Notes: generated by a model not told the origin, from the letters alone. A stretch of 64,000 bases of DNA from Saccharopolyspora gloriosae (GCF_022828475.1 NZ_CP059557.1:6123470-6187469), one strand, 5' to 3'; positions 37,006 through 46,529 are shown, counted from the first letter of the stretch. Numbers and translations are program-made.

Positions 37006-37725
37006 TCACACCCCCGGGTGGTTGTAGCCGGATTCGGGCAGTTCGTGCTGGTCCAGGTCCCGCAGCGCGGAGGCGTACCCCGCGACCAGGCCGACGAACC
37101 CTTGGGCGGCGTTCCACGCGATCGTGTGCGCCTGCAGCGCCTGACCCCATACCCCCATCGCCTTGGTCAAGGTCGCCGCGAACGCCGCCCCGGACAGGAC
37201 CGGACCGATGACGGTCCAGCTGCTCGCGGCCGCGGCGGCGAGTTCCAGCCCCATGGCGATCAGCAGGTCCAACAACATCTCGAGAAAGCTCTTGATCGAG
37301 TTCGCGGCCTCGTACATGCCGACCGCCATGTCGTTGAACTGCGAGGCGAGCTGGCGCAACGTCTCTTCCTGCGCGCTGATCGCCTTGCTCAACTCACCGA
37401 AGTAGGCGGCAGCACCGTCGGCTGCGGTACCCGTCCAGTCGTGCGCGACCCCCTCCATCCCGGTGGTGTTGGCACGGGCGAACTCGACGTTGAACTCGGC
37501 CAAGTTCTCCAGCGCCACCCCGGCCTTCTGCACGGTTTCCCAGTCACCGGCGAACTGCTCGGCCACCCAGGCCCACGGGTTCGTCCCGCACACCATGTCC
37601 GCGGCCTGACCGACCCAGTAGGACAAGCTGATGTACTGGCTCGCCCCGAGCACGTTCTCGACCAGGTCGGGAATCGGATCGGACGGCGTCGGCGCGGTCA
37701 ACACCGACGCAGGTGAATCCCCCAT
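37006..37725 (-). CDS. WXG100/PPE-like type VII secretion substrate
   Basis: A 239-residue helical protein. The central region has the helix-turn-helix hairpin of WXG100 proteins, with HDWTGTAADGAAAYFGELSKAI (W-x-G equivalent WTG, about residue 117) and long flanking helices. A hydrophobic segment (LLDLLIAMGLELAAAAASSWTVIGPVLSGAAFAATLTKAM) follows, which may insert into membranes. Its layout is common in actinomycete ESX substrates and in N-termini of polymorphic toxins. No ESX core components (EccB/C/D, MycP) lie in the window. It is encoded between the EspC-like and acidic small proteins. Confidence 0.75.
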   Translation of the reverse strand: MGDSPASVLTAPTPSDPIPDLVENVLGASQYISLSYWVGQAADMVCGTNPWAWVAEQFAGDWETVQKAGVALENLAEFNVEFARANTTGMEGVAHDWTGTAADGAAAYFGELSKAISAQEETLRQLASQFNDMAVGMYEAANSIKSFLEMLLDLLIAMGLELAAAAASSWTVIGPVLSGAAFAATLTKAMGVWGQALQAHTIAWNAAQGFVGLVAGYASALRDLDQHELPESGYNHPGV

Positions 37726-37743
37726 CGCGGAAACCTCTGATTC

Positions 37744-38046
37744 TCATTCGTAGGAGCGGTCGAGCCGCTCGGCTTGGTCGCTGTCGGTGTCCCGGTAGAA
37801 CTGCGCGGCCTTGTCCACCTCGGAGGACGCGGTTCGCTGCAATTCCGCCAACTTCCGGTAGTTGGCGGCCAAGGCCGCCTTCGCGTCCTCTGCCGCCTCG
37901 ACCGCCGTGACGAACATGCGCCCCTCGGAGTAGCCGAAACTGATCCACTCCTCGACGTAGTCGACGGCCTTGTTGGCGTCGCTGACGCGTTCACCAAGAC
38001 CGCCGGCGAAGTCACCGATGCTCTTCGGATCTGCGGTGAAACCCAT
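37744..38046 (-). CDS. EspC-like type VII secretion-associated protein
   Basis: A 100-residue helical protein resembling the ESX-1 secretion-associated EspC/T7SS target family. The N-terminal MGFTADPKSIGDFAGGLGERVSDANKAVDYVEE helix and the C-terminal YRKLAELQRTASSEVDKAAQFYRDTDSDQAERL helix make a hairpin. The C-terminal helix has the spacing of hydrophobic and aromatic residues seen in secretion signals. The ATG is chosen for family length; the frame is open further upstream. It is the first gene of the three-gene cassette. Confidence 0.72.
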   Translation of the reverse strand: MGFTADPKSIGDFAGGLGERVSDANKAVDYVEEWISFGYSEGRMFVTAVEAAEDAKAALAANYRKLAELQRTASSEVDKAAQFYRDTDSDQAERLDRSYE

Positions 38047-38187
38047 CTCAGCGCAGCACTCCTTCCCCCAGATGTGCGCTCCCGCGAGTGCTCGGCGGGC
38101 AGCCGCATCCTCGCGGGAAACCGCTTGGCGGCTGCTTTTTACCACACCGATAGAGTGAAATGTCCGTCTCGTCGTACGGGGGTCAAC

Positions 38188-38742
38188 ATGCGGAAGAACG
38201 AGCTGTCGGATCAGGTCAGAGTGCCGGCGCAGGTGGCGGAGACCCCTGGTGCGCTGCCGGGGCGCTGCGCTCGGCACGGGCGGGATTCGGCCCGCTCGGT
38301 CGATTTCGCCCTCCAGTCACGTGCCGAACCGCAAGGCAGCCGGGCCATGAGCGCCAACCCGCTCGGCATGGCGGGCAGGCTCGGTGAACGCGCGCGGAAG
38401 GTGCGGATCACCAAAGTGCGCGACTGGCCGCTGTGCACGACGTGCGCTCGGCAGCGGACCGCCGGTCTGGTGCTGGCGAACGCGCTGTTCTGGGGCGGGG
38501 TGGTGCTGATCGCGGGAGCGCTGGCGGCGCGGCTGATCACCGGGGTGCAGAGCCCTGCCCTCGGCGCGGCGTTGCTCGGCGGATTCTTCGCGGCCCTCGT
38601 CTCGGTCGTGCCGTTCGTGCTCGGATCGCTGCCCCGGATCACCGGCGCGCGCACCTCGGAGGACGGTTCCGAAGTCGTGCTGACGGCCCCGCACCCGGCG
38701 TTCGTCGCCGCGCTGCGCACCTCTGACGACCACTCCGCCTGA
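38188..38742 (+). CDS. Membrane protein with zinc-ribbon-like cysteines, unknown function
   Basis: A 184-residue protein. The first 90 residues are soluble and contain Cys pairs (GRCARHG and WPLCTTCARQR) that could bind a metal. Two transmembrane helices follow (GLVLANALFWGGVVLIAGALAARL and ALGAALLGGFFAALVSVVPFVLGSL), then a short cytoplasmic domain with VVLTAPHPAFVAALR. GGGGG upstream of the ATG may serve as a ribosome site. It is divergent from the type VII substrate cassette, so a shared regulatory region of 141 bp is possible. No family is recognised. Confidence 0.72.
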   Translation: MRKNELSDQVRVPAQVAETPGALPGRCARHGRDSARSVDFALQSRAEPQGSRAMSANPLGMAGRLGERARKVRITKVRDWPLCTTCARQRTAGLVLANALFWGGVVLIAGALAARLITGVQSPALGAALLGGFFAALVSVVPFVLGSLPRITGARTSEDGSEVVLTAPHPAFVAALRTSDDHSA

Positions 38743-38836
38743 TACGACCGCTGCCCCTGGCGAGGCCGTGGGGATCAGGACGAATCGATCGGCCGCCGCC
38801 GGCCGGCCTTCGCCACCGGTATGGACGCGATCGCGA

Positions 38837-39658
38837 TCAGCCGAGCCCCGCCAGGTCTTTCGCCTGTTCCAGGACGGTGCGCAGCATCGCCGGCGTCATC
38901 AGCTTGGTCTGCACGTTGCGCTGGCTGACGTGGTAACAGCCGAGCAGGTGGAGATCTCGCCCGCCGTCGGTGGCGGGGAGGACGACCTGGGCGGCGTGCC
39001 CGAACTTGGGACGCGGCGCGGGCACCTGCCACGCCGCCGCCCCCAGCACCGGCAGCACAGCCTGCCAGCCGAAACCGCCGAGCACCAGCACCACCCGCAC
39101 GGTCTCGCGCAGCAGCAGGAGTTCGCGGGCCAGCCACGGGCGGCACGTGTCGCGCTCGGCGGGAGTCGGCTTGTTCTCCGGTGGGGCGCACCGGACCGGT
39201 GCGGTGATCCTGGTGCCGCGCAAGGACAATCCGTCGCCGAGCCGGTGCGCGTGCGGTTGCGAGGCGAGGCCGGCGTCGTAGAGGGCCTGGTAGAGCACGT
39301 CACCGGAAGGATCACCGGTGAACATCCGGCCGGTCCGGTTCGCGCCGTGCGCGGCGGGAGCGAGACCGACGATCGCGATCGCCGCGTCCGGCGGGCCGAA
39401 ACCGGGGACCGGCCGGCCCCAGTAGGTGTCGCCGCGGAACGCCGCCCGCTTCTCCCGTGCGACCCGCTCGCGCCACTCGACCAGCCGCGGGCACGCCGCG
39501 CAGTGCGGCACCGCGCCGTCCAGGTCTCCGAGGTCACGGGCACCGCGCGCCGCGGCGGCGGGGTCGGTGACGGGGTCGTCGATCAGCTCGGGGATCACGC
39601 GTTCACCGTCGCAGAATCCGCGTCGGCGCGCGGGTTCCGGCACGTAGAGTTCGGTCAT
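38837..39658 (-). CDS. Uracil-DNA glycosylase, family 5 (UdgB)
   Basis: A 273-residue repair enzyme that removes uracil and some other deaminated bases from DNA. The iron-sulfur cysteines are in HCAACPRL, VRCAPPENKPTPAERDTC and HLLGCYH. The uracil-pocket motif is IVGLAPAAHGANRTGRMFTGDPSGD (family 5, with Ala in place of the catalytic Asp/Asn), and the DNA-intercalating motif is GCYHVSQRNVQTK. The ATG giving MTELYVPEP overlaps the start codon of the divergent peptidase gene by two bases, so promoters for both must lie inside the opposite gene or the message is leaderless. Confidence 0.9.
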   Translation of the reverse strand: MTELYVPEPARRRGFCDGERVIPELIDDPVTDPAAAARGARDLGDLDGAVPHCAACPRLVEWRERVAREKRAAFRGDTYWGRPVPGFGPPDAAIAIVGLAPAAHGANRTGRMFTGDPSGDVLYQALYDAGLASQPHAHRLGDGLSLRGTRITAPVRCAPPENKPTPAERDTCRPWLARELLLLRETVRVVLVLGGFGWQAVLPVLGAAAWQVPAPRPKFGHAAQVVLPATDGGRDLHLLGCYHVSQRNVQTKLMTPAMLRTVLEQAKDLAGLG

Positions 39659-41126
39659 GGCAGCCACCGAAACGAGCACCGGCGAAGCCGGGCAGGAAAC
39701 GACGACCCCGGCGGAGCCGGCGGATGACCTGGTCAGCACGCACCACACGATCACCGCGGACGGCGGTGAGCTCTCCTACACGGCCACGACCGGCCGCATC
39801 GTGCTGCGCGAAGAGGCGATCACCGACGGCAAGTTCGACGGGCTCAAGGCGAAGGCCGAAGTCCACCTGACCTCCTACGTCGTGGACAGCGCCGAACCGC
39901 GCCCGGTGACGTTCGCGTTCAACGGTGGCCCGGGATCGGCGAGCGTGTGGCTGCACCTCGGGGTGCTGGGGCCGCGCAAGGTGGTGTCCGGGGACACCGG
40001 TTCGCTCGCCGCGCCGCCCTACGGGCTCGCCGACAACGCCGAAACCCTGCTGGCGCACAGCGACCTGGTGTTCATCGACCCCGTCTCCACCGGGTACTCC
40101 CGCGCCGTCAACGGTGGTGAACCCGCCGACTTCCACGGCTACCAACGCGACATCGAGTCCGTCGGCGAGGTGATCCGGCTGTGGACCTCGCGCAACGGGC
40201 GCTGGCTGTCGCCGAAGTACCTCGCGGGCGAGTCGTACGGCACGCTGCGCGCCGCCGCGCTCGCCGAACACCTCCAGGATCGCCACGGGCTGTACCTGAA
40301 CGGGCTGCTGCTGATCTCGTCCGTGCTGGACATGGGCACGATCCGGTTCACCGACGGCAACGACCAGCCGTACTCGCTGTACCTGCCGACGTACGCGGCG
40401 ATCGCGCACCACCACGGCAAGCACGGGGACCGGCCGCTGCGGGAAGTGCTCGACGAGGCGGAGAAGTTCGCTTCCGGGGATTACGCGTGGGCGCTGTCGC
40501 GCGGCTCGCGGCTGCCCGCGTTCGAGCGCGCCGACATCGTGCGGCGCACCGCGGAACTGACCGGCCTGTCCGAGGAGTACGTGGACCGGGCGAACCTGCG
40601 CATCGAGCACCTGCGGTTCTTCACCGAGCTGCTGCGTGACGACCGGCGCACCGTGGGCCGCATGGACGGGCGGTTCCTCGGCTGGGAACCCGACGCCGTC
40701 GGGGAGCGGCTCACCGACGATCCGAGCGTGTCCGGGATCATCGGCGCCTATTCCGCCGCGATCAACCACTATCTGCGCCAGGAGCTCGACTACGCGAACG
40801 ATCTGCCCTACGCATTGCTGAGCAATCGGGTGCAGCCGTGGTCGTACAAGGAGTTCGAAGGCTCCTCGGTCTCGGTGGTGGACAAGCTGGGCGCGGCGAT
40901 GCGCACCAATCCACATCTGCGGGTGCATGTCGCTGCCGGTTACACCGATGGCGCCACACCGTATTACGCGGCCGAACACGTGCTGGCCCGGCTGCCGATT
41001 CCGGAAGAGCTCCGCGCCAACATCGACGTCCGCTACTACGAAGCGGGCCACATGATGTACGTGCACGAGCCGTCGCGGCTTCAGCAGTCCGCCGACCTGG
41101 CCGAATTCATCCGCCAGGGCTCCTAG
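39657..41126 (+). CDS. S10-family serine carboxypeptidase-like protein
   Basis: A 489-residue alpha/beta hydrolase of peptidase family S10. Signatures are TFAFNGGPGSASVWLHLGVLGP (oxyanion region, about 83), DPVSTGYSR, and the nucleophile elbow YLAGESYGTLRAAALAEHL (Ser about 194). The catalytic Asp is near AGYTDGATPYYAAEH and the His is in YYEAGHMMYVH. No signal peptide is present, so the bacterial protein is probably cytoplasmic. The ATG overlaps the divergent uracil-DNA glycosylase start. A strong terminator follows. Biological substrates are unknown. Confidence 0.9.
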   Translation: MAATETSTGEAGQETTTPAEPADDLVSTHHTITADGGELSYTATTGRIVLREEAITDGKFDGLKAKAEVHLTSYVVDSAEPRPVTFAFNGGPGSASVWLHLGVLGPRKVVSGDTGSLAAPPYGLADNAETLLAHSDLVFIDPVSTGYSRAVNGGEPADFHGYQRDIESVGEVIRLWTSRNGRWLSPKYLAGESYGTLRAAALAEHLQDRHGLYLNGLLLISSVLDMGTIRFTDGNDQPYSLYLPTYAAIAHHHGKHGDRPLREVLDEAEKFASGDYAWALSRGSRLPAFERADIVRRTAELTGLSEEYVDRANLRIEHLRFFTELLRDDRRTVGRMDGRFLGWEPDAVGERLTDDPSVSGIIGAYSAAINHYLRQELDYANDLPYALLSNRVQPWSYKEFEGSSVSVVDKLGAAMRTNPHLRVHVAAGYTDGATPYYAAEHVLARLPIPEELRANIDVRYYEAGHMMYVHEPSRLQQSADLAEFIRQGS

Positions 41127-41134
41127 TCAGGTGC

Positions 41135-41173
41135 TCCGGGGCCGCCCTCCCCCTGAGCTCGGGCGGCCCCGGA
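41135..41173 (+). terminator. Intrinsic terminator after the S10 peptidase gene
   Basis: TCCGGGGCCGCCC pairs perfectly over 13 bp with GGGCGGCCCCGGA across a 13-nt loop, starting nine bases after the stop codon. Confidence 0.8.
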
Positions 41174-41352
41174 CCGCGTCGGAGGATCATTTTCGGCGAC
41201 GATTCTTCACCTTGCGTGAAAATGCGATCACGAATTGCATCAAGCCGATTCGGTTGCACTTCCCCGCCGATGTGGCGGAAATCCGCCATGGTCCCGCCGG
41301 AGTGACCAACTCGGCATGGTCAAGATCGATTTTTTGTTGCAACATCAAAGGC

Positions 41353-42177
41353 ATGGGCGAGAGCGAACGCACCGGACCATCTTCGATGCCTTCAGTTCCG
41401 GACACCGACCGTCCGAACTCGGCCCGCATGTACGACTACTACCTCGGCGGCTCCGCGCATTTCGCGATCGACCGCAAAGCCGCCGACGACGCGCTCGACG
41501 TCCTGCCGCAGTCCGCGGTCTACGCCCAGGCGAACCGGGCGTTCCTCGGCCGGGCGGTGCGGTTCCTGCTCTCCCAAGGCATCGACCAGTTCCTCGACCT
41601 CGGCTCAGGCATCCCCACCGTCGGCAACGTGCACGAGATCGCGCACCGCATCAACCCAGCGGCCAAGGTGAGCTACGTCGATCACGAACCCGTCGCCGTC
41701 GCGCACGCCCAGCGCATGCTCGCGGGCCAGTCGAACGTGACGATCACCCAAGCCGACGTGCGCGACCCCGAAAGCGTGCTCACCGCGCCCGGAGTCGCCA
41801 GGATGCTCGACTTCACGCGGCCGCTGGCGGTGCTGGCCATCGCGATCCTGCCGTTCGTGCCCGACGACGCCGAAGCACACGAACTGGTGGCCAGCTACCG
41901 CGCGGTGAGTGCGCCCGGCAGCTGGCTGGCGATCTCGCACATCTCGCAGGTGTCGGCCACCGACGAACAGGTCCGGGTGGCGCATGACGTGATGGCCCGG
42001 ACGCCCACACCCGTGCTGTGGCGCGACCGGGACGCCGTCGAGAGCCTGTTCACCGGCTACCGGCTCGCCGACCCGGGCCTGGTGCTGTCCCCGCTGTGGC
42101 GCCCGGACAGCCAGATCAGCTTCGGCGAAGCCGCGCAAGCCAACGCCTACGGCGGAGTGGGGTTGCTCGACGGGTAG
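41353..42177 (+). CDS. SAM-dependent methyltransferase, DUF574 (PF04672) family
   Basis: A 274-residue protein of a family much expanded in actinomycetes. The N-terminal signature is PNSARMYDYYLGGSAHFAIDRKAAD, SAM binding is at FLDLGSGIPTVGNVHEIA (about 79) and VSYVDHEPVAVAHAQRML, and LAISHISQVSA is the family's late motif. Substrates are unknown. The ATG after AAAGG is used; an ATG 11 codons further in is possible. The upstream 150 bases have clearly lower GC than the surroundings (runs such as GATTTTTTGTTGC), as is common for promoter regions. Repeat copy E follows the stop by 14 bases. Confidence 0.88.
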   Translation: MGESERTGPSSMPSVPDTDRPNSARMYDYYLGGSAHFAIDRKAADDALDVLPQSAVYAQANRAFLGRAVRFLLSQGIDQFLDLGSGIPTVGNVHEIAHRINPAAKVSYVDHEPVAVAHAQRMLAGQSNVTITQADVRDPESVLTAPGVARMLDFTRPLAVLAIAILPFVPDDAEAHELVASYRAVSAPGSWLAISHISQVSATDEQVRVAHDVMARTPTPVLWRDRDAVESLFTGYRLADPGLVLSPLWRPDSQISFGEAAQANAYGGVGLLDG

Positions 42178-42191
42178 GTCGTCGGGGTCGT

Positions 42192-42525
42192 TTTGCTTTG
42201 GGGGTCGGGTGGCGGAACCTCAGTTGGTCTCTCGCTGCGGGATCTTTTTCCCTAGTGGCTCCGCCACGAGGGAAAAAGCTGTCCTCGCGAGAGACCAACT
42301 GAGAACCCGCTGGTGAGCGGCTTCTTGACGTGGGCTATGTGCTTCGCACATACAGGCACGGCCTCCGGCCGCAAAGCACGGCTTGCTTCGCTGCCGCAAG
42401 GCACGGCCTTCGGCCGCAAGGCACGGCTTGCTTCGCTGCCGCAAGGCACGGCCTCCGGCCGCAAAGCACGGCTACGCCGCAAGGCAGGCGGGGCGTTGCC
42501 CGCCCTTCGTGGGTTTCGCCGCTGA
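42192..42525 (+). repeat. Dispersed 3'-end hairpin element, copy E (full length)
   Basis: Same three modules as copy A and the same hairpin stem (42219-42303; CTCAGTTGGTCTCTCGC and its complement). The tail differs: ATGTGC-TTC-GCACAT replaces ATGCGC-TTC-GCGCAT, with pairing kept. The 18-bp array is replaced by two alternating longer units containing GGCC-TTC-GGCC and GGCC-TCC-GGCC hairpins. The GC-rich end module GCAGGCGGGG...TTCGCCGCTGA matches copies A and F. It fills most of the 440-bp gap 42178-42617. Confidence 0.9.
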
Positions 42526-42565
42526 TACGGCACAGATCAAAAACGGGTTCGCGCGGACACCACGC

Positions 42566-42602
42566 GGCGCCGGGCACGGGGAGCAGTCCCGTGCCCGGTG
42601 CC
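42566..42602 (-). terminator. Terminator of the oligopeptide transporter operon
   Basis: GGCGCCGGGCACGGG pairs over 15 bp (one G-T) with CCCGTGCCCGGTGCC across a 7-nt loop, 15 bases past the last operon stop. Confidence 0.75.
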
Positions 42603-42617
42603 GTTCGTGCCGTGCCG

Positions 42618-43619
42618 TCAGGACAGGACGTGCGGGTGTTCCTCCGCGAAGTGGCAGGCCGACGGGTGATCGCCCAGCCGGACCTCCAGCTCCGGGGCCT
42701 TCTCCGCGCAGATGTCCTGCGCCTTCCAGCAGCGGGTGCGGAACCGGCAGCCCGACGGCGGATTCGCCGGGCTCGGCACGTCACCGGTGAGCCGGATGAC
42801 TTCGCGCTTGCCGCGCAATGTCGGGTCCGGCACCGGGACCGAGGACAGCAGCGCCTGGGTGTACGGGTGCTGCGGGTGCTCGTAGATCTGCTCGTCGGTG
42901 CCGATCTCCACCAGCTTGCCGAGGTACATCACGCCCACCCGGTCCGACAGGTGGCGCACCACGCCGAGGTCGTGCGCGATGAAGACGTACGACAGGCCGA
43001 GGTCCTTCTGGAGCTCACCGAGCAGGTTCATCACCTGAGCCTGGATCGAGACGTCGAGCGCGGAGACCGGCTCGTCGCACACGATCACCTTCGGCCGCAG
43101 CGCCAGCGCCCGCGCGATGCCGATGCGCTGCCGCTGACCGCCGGAGAACTGGTGCGGGTACCGCTGGATGTGCTCCGGGTTGAGGCCCACCAAGTCCAGC
43201 AGTTCCTGCACCTTGCGCCGCCGATCGCCCTTCGGCGCCACCTCGGGGTGGATCTCGAAGGGCTCCCCGACGATGTCGCCGACGGTGCGGCGCGGGTTCA
43301 ACGAGGTGTACGGGTCCTGCAGCACGATCTGCACGTCGCGACGCAGCTTGCGCAGCTCCGGGCCGTTCATCTTGAACATGTCCCGGCCTTCGAAGCTGGC
43401 CGTGCCGCTGGTCGGCTTCTCCAACCGCATCAGCACTTGTGCCAGCGTCGACTTGCCGCAGCCGGACTCGCCGACGATGCCCAGGGTTTCGCCCTTGTTC
43501 AGGTCGAACGACACCCCGTCGACGGCCCGCACGTGCCCGACGGTGCGCTGGAACACGACGCCCCGGTTGATCGGGAAGTGCTTGACCAGGTCCCGCACTT
43601 CGAGGATCGGCTCACTCAC
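42618..43619 (-). CDS. Oligopeptide/dipeptide ABC transporter ATP-binding protein (OppF type)
   Basis: A 333-residue ATPase, the last gene of the operon. Walker A is [11 protein letters not shown] (about 55), the signature is [19 protein letters not shown], and Walker B is [12 protein letters not shown]. The switch His is in [12 protein letters not shown]. The C-terminal oligopeptide-transporter extension carries cysteines ([23 protein letters not shown]), which in some family members bind an iron-sulfur cluster. It overlaps the OppD-type gene by eight bases. Substrate class (peptides) follows from the family. Confidence 0.92.
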   Translation of the reverse strand: MSEPILEVRDLVKHFPINRGVVFQRTVGHVRAVDGVSFDLNKGETLGIVGESGCGKSTLAQVLMRLEKPTSGTASFEGRDMFKMNGPELRKLRRDVQIVLQDPYTSLNPRRTVGDIVGEPFEIHPEVAPKGDRRRKVQELLDLVGLNPEHIQRYPHQFSGGQRQRIGIARALALRPKVIVCDEPVSALDVSIQAQVMNLLGELQKDLGLSYVFIAHDLGVVRHLSDRVGVMYLGKLVEIGTDEQIYEHPQHPYTQALLSSVPVPDPTLRGKREVIRLTGDVPSPANPPSGCRFRTRCWKAQDICAEKAPELEVRLGDHPSACHFAEEHPHVLS

Positions 43620-44619
43620 TGGTCATCAGCTCCTCGGCGAAGTGGCAGGCGCTGGTCCGGCCCGAACCCAGCTGGTGCTGCTCGGGCACCTGCTCGCGGC
43701 ACTGGTCCTGGGCGCGCGGGCAACGCGGGTGGAACGGGCAGCCGCTCGGGATCTTCATCAGGTTCGGCGGCAGGCCCTTGATCGTCTCCAGGTCCTGGCC
43801 CTTGAGGTCCAGGCGCGGAATCGACCGCATCAGGCCCTCGGTGTACGGGTGGCCGGGCTGCCTGTAGAGCCCGTATGCGTCCGCGGACTCCACGATGCGA
43901 CCCGCGTACATCACCACGATCCGGTCCGCGACCTCCGCGACCACGCCCAGGTCGTGGGTGATGAGGATCAGGCCCATCCCGCGGTCCCTGCGCAGCTCGT
44001 CGAGCAGGTCCATGATCTGCGCCTGCACCGTCACGTCCAGCGCCGTCGTCGGCTCGTCCGCGATGAGCAGTTGCGGGTCCAGCGCCAGCGACATGGCGAT
44101 CATCGCGCGCTGCCGCATGCCGCCGGAGAACTGGTGCGGGTACTCCTTCACGCGCTGCTTGGCGTTCGGGATCTTGACCTGGTCCAGCAGCTCCACCGCG
44201 CGTGCCGTGGCGTCCTTGCGGGACATGCCACGGCGGGTGCGCAGCTGCTCGGCGATCTGGAAGCCCACCGTGTAAACGGGATTCAGCGCCGAGAGCGCGT
44301 CCTGGAAGATCATCGACATCGACTCGCCGCGCAGCTGCCTGCGCCGGTCCTCGGTGGCGGTGAGCAGGTCCTCGCCGTCGTAGCGGATCGCGCCGCCGGT
44401 GACGAACCCCGGCGGGGTGTCGAGGATGCCCATCACGGTCTGCGCGGTGACGCTCTTGCCGGAGCCGGATTCGCCCAGCACGGCCAGCGTCTCACCGGCG
44501 TTGACGTGGTAGCTCACGCCGTTGAGCACCTTCGCGACGCCGTCGCGGGTGCGGAACTCCACGTGCAGGTCCTCGACGTCGAGCAGCCGTCCGCCTGCGT
44601 TGTCGTCCTTGTCGGACAC
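43612..44619 (-). CDS. Oligopeptide/dipeptide ABC transporter ATP-binding protein (OppD type)
   Basis: A 335-residue ATPase that pairs with the OppF-type protein. Walker A is [12 protein letters not shown], the signature is [19 protein letters not shown], Walker B is [12 protein letters not shown], and the switch His is in [14 protein letters not shown]. The C-terminal Cys motif [21 protein letters not shown] is the counterpart of that in the partner. It starts 11 bases after the OppC-type permease stop, consistent with one polycistronic message. Confidence 0.92.
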   Translation of the reverse strand: MSDKDDNAGGRLLDVEDLHVEFRTRDGVAKVLNGVSYHVNAGETLAVLGESGSGKSVTAQTVMGILDTPPGFVTGGAIRYDGEDLLTATEDRRRQLRGESMSMIFQDALSALNPVYTVGFQIAEQLRTRRGMSRKDATARAVELLDQVKIPNAKQRVKEYPHQFSGGMRQRAMIAMSLALDPQLLIADEPTTALDVTVQAQIMDLLDELRRDRGMGLILITHDLGVVAEVADRIVVMYAGRIVESADAYGLYRQPGHPYTEGLMRSIPRLDLKGQDLETIKGLPPNLMKIPSGCPFHPRCPRAQDQCREQVPEQHQLGSGRTSACHFAEELMTSE

Positions 44620-44630
44620 AGCGGTACCTC

Positions 44631-45587
44631 CTACTTCTGCTTCGGGTCGAGCGCGTCGCGGACGGCGTCACCGAGCATCACGAACGCCAGCACGGTCACC
44701 ACCAGGAATCCGGCGGGGAACATCAACAGGTGCGGGGCCACGGAGATGTAGTCCCGGGAGTCCGCGATCATCACGCCCCAGGACACCACCGGAGACCGCA
44801 GGCCGAGCCCGAGGAACGACAACGTCGCCTCGGCTCCGATGAAACCTCCCAGCGCGATGGTCGCGTACACCAGCACCGGAGCCAGGCAGTTCGGCAGCAT
44901 GTGCCGGAAGATGATCCGCGCCGGGCTCGCACCGAGCGCCCGCGCGGCCTTCACGTAGTCCTGCTCGCGTGCCGAGATCGCCGCCGAACGCATGATCCGC
45001 ATCGCGATCGGCCACGACAGCACGGAGATCGACAGGATCACCAGCGTGATGATGCGCACCGGGTTCGGAATGCCCGTGGCGGGGTTCAGCGTGGTCAGGA
45101 TGACGATGGCGCCCAGCACGAACGGCAGGCCGAGGAAGATCTCGGCGAACCGGGACAGCAGGTTGTCCAGCCAGCCGCCCAGGTAGCCGCCGATCAGCCC
45201 GAAGATCGACCCGATCAGCACGGTCGCGACCGTCGCGAGCACGCCCACGATGATCGAGGCGCGCGCCCCGTAGATGGCCCGCGCGTAGATGTCGCGTCCC
45301 TGCGTGTCGTAGCCGAACCACGCCTCGGACGAAGGCAGGTCGCGCGCCTTGGACAGCGCACCCTGATTGGGGTCGAGCGAGGTGAACAGTTGCGGGAAGG
45401 CCGCCATCACCAGCAACACCAGGATGATCGCGGAGGCCACGATGAACATCGGTCGCCTGCGCAGGTCCAGCCATGCGTCGCCCCAGAGCCCGCGGGGCTT
45501 CTCGGGCGTGGTCGCGGCCGGCTCGGCCTTCGCGGAGTCGTCGGTCAACTGCGTGGTGGTCGCGGTGGAGACAGTCGGTTCAGGCAT
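44631..45587 (-). CDS. Oligopeptide/dipeptide ABC transporter permease (OppC type)
   Basis: A 318-residue inner-membrane subunit. A polar N-terminal tail of about 45 residues leads to the first helix (MFIVASAIILVLLVMAAFPQLF). Five further helices and the cytoplasmic coupling loop (SAREQDYVKAARALGASPARIIFRHMLPN, the EAA motif) follow. It overlaps the OppB-type gene by eight bases, so translation is coupled. Confidence 0.92.
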   Translation of the reverse strand: MPEPTVSTATTTQLTDDSAKAEPAATTPEKPRGLWGDAWLDLRRRPMFIVASAIILVLLVMAAFPQLFTSLDPNQGALSKARDLPSSEAWFGYDTQGRDIYARAIYGARASIIVGVLATVATVLIGSIFGLIGGYLGGWLDNLLSRFAEIFLGLPFVLGAIVILTTLNPATGIPNPVRIITLVILSISVLSWPIAMRIMRSAAISAREQDYVKAARALGASPARIIFRHMLPNCLAPVLVYATIALGGFIGAEATLSFLGLGLRSPVVSWGVMIADSRDYISVAPHLLMFPAGFLVVTVLAFVMLGDAVRDALDPKQK

Positions 45588-46506
45588 ATCGAATCCTCGG
45601 GTCCAGCACTGCGTAGAGCAGGTCGACCAACAGGTTCATCAACAGGTACACCAGCACCAGCAACGTCACGATGCCCGTGACCGTGGTGCCTTCCTTGGTG
45701 ATCACCGCGTCGTAGATCAGGCCGCCGATGCCGCGGATGTTGAAGATGCCTTCGGTGACGATCGCACCGCCCATCAGCGCGCCCAGATCGGTGCCCAGGA
45801 ACGTGATCACCGGGATCATGGAGTTGCGCAGCAGGTGCACGCCCACGACCCGGCGCGGGTGGAGACCCTTGGCGGTGGCGGTGCGCACGTAGTCGGCGCG
45901 CTTGTTCTCCATCATCGACGTGCGCATCAGCCGCGACACGTACGCCATCGACAGGCTGCCCAGCACGAATCCGGGAACGATCAGCTCACCCCAAGTGGCC
46001 TGCGAGCTGACGCTGGGCCGGATGATCCCCCATTCGGTGCCCAGCAGGACCTGCAGCACGAAGCCGGTCACGAACACCGGAAGCGAGATCAGGAACAGCG
46101 TGGACATGAACACCAGGCTGTCGAGGAAACCGCGTCCGCGCAGGCCGGCGAGAATGCCCGCGCCGATGCCGATCACGGCTTCGATGATCAGCGCGATGAT
46201 CGCCAACCGGATGGTGATCGGGTAGGCGTTCGCGACGAGCTGGTTGACCGCCAGCCCCGAGTACGTGTCCCCGAAGTCGCCTTGCAGCAGCTGCCACAGG
46301 TACTTGAAGTACTGCACGTAGACGGGGTCGTTGAGGTTGTACTTCTCGGTCATCTCCGCGATGTAGGCGGGCGGGCACGGCCGATCGCCACAACGCCCCG
46401 CGAACGGATCACCTGGAAGCGCCCACACCAGGCAGTAGATGATGAAAGTGGTCCCGATGAACACCGGGATGAGCTGCAGCAACCGCCGCAGTACGTAGCG
46501 CCCCAC
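45580..46506 (-). CDS. Oligopeptide/dipeptide ABC transporter permease (OppB type)
   Basis: A 308-residue permease starting MGRYVLRRLLQLIPVFIGTTFIIY, the hallmark first helix of OppB/DppB proteins. The EAA coupling loop is TSMMENKRADYVRTATAKGLHPRRVVGVHLLRNSM. A GTG start has GAGGAGG upstream. It is separated from the binding-protein gene by a strong hairpin, the only substantial gap in the operon. Confidence 0.92.
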   Translation of the reverse strand: MGRYVLRRLLQLIPVFIGTTFIIYCLVWALPGDPFAGRCGDRPCPPAYIAEMTEKYNLNDPVYVQYFKYLWQLLQGDFGDTYSGLAVNQLVANAYPITIRLAIIALIIEAVIGIGAGILAGLRGRGFLDSLVFMSTLFLISLPVFVTGFVLQVLLGTEWGIIRPSVSSQATWGELIVPGFVLGSLSMAYVSRLMRTSMMENKRADYVRTATAKGLHPRRVVGVHLLRNSMIPVITFLGTDLGALMGGAIVTEGIFNIRGIGGLIYDAVITKEGTTVTGIVTLLVLVYLLMNLLVDLLYAVLDPRIRYA

Positions 46507-46529
46507 GCCGAACCTCCTCTAGGACGCAG

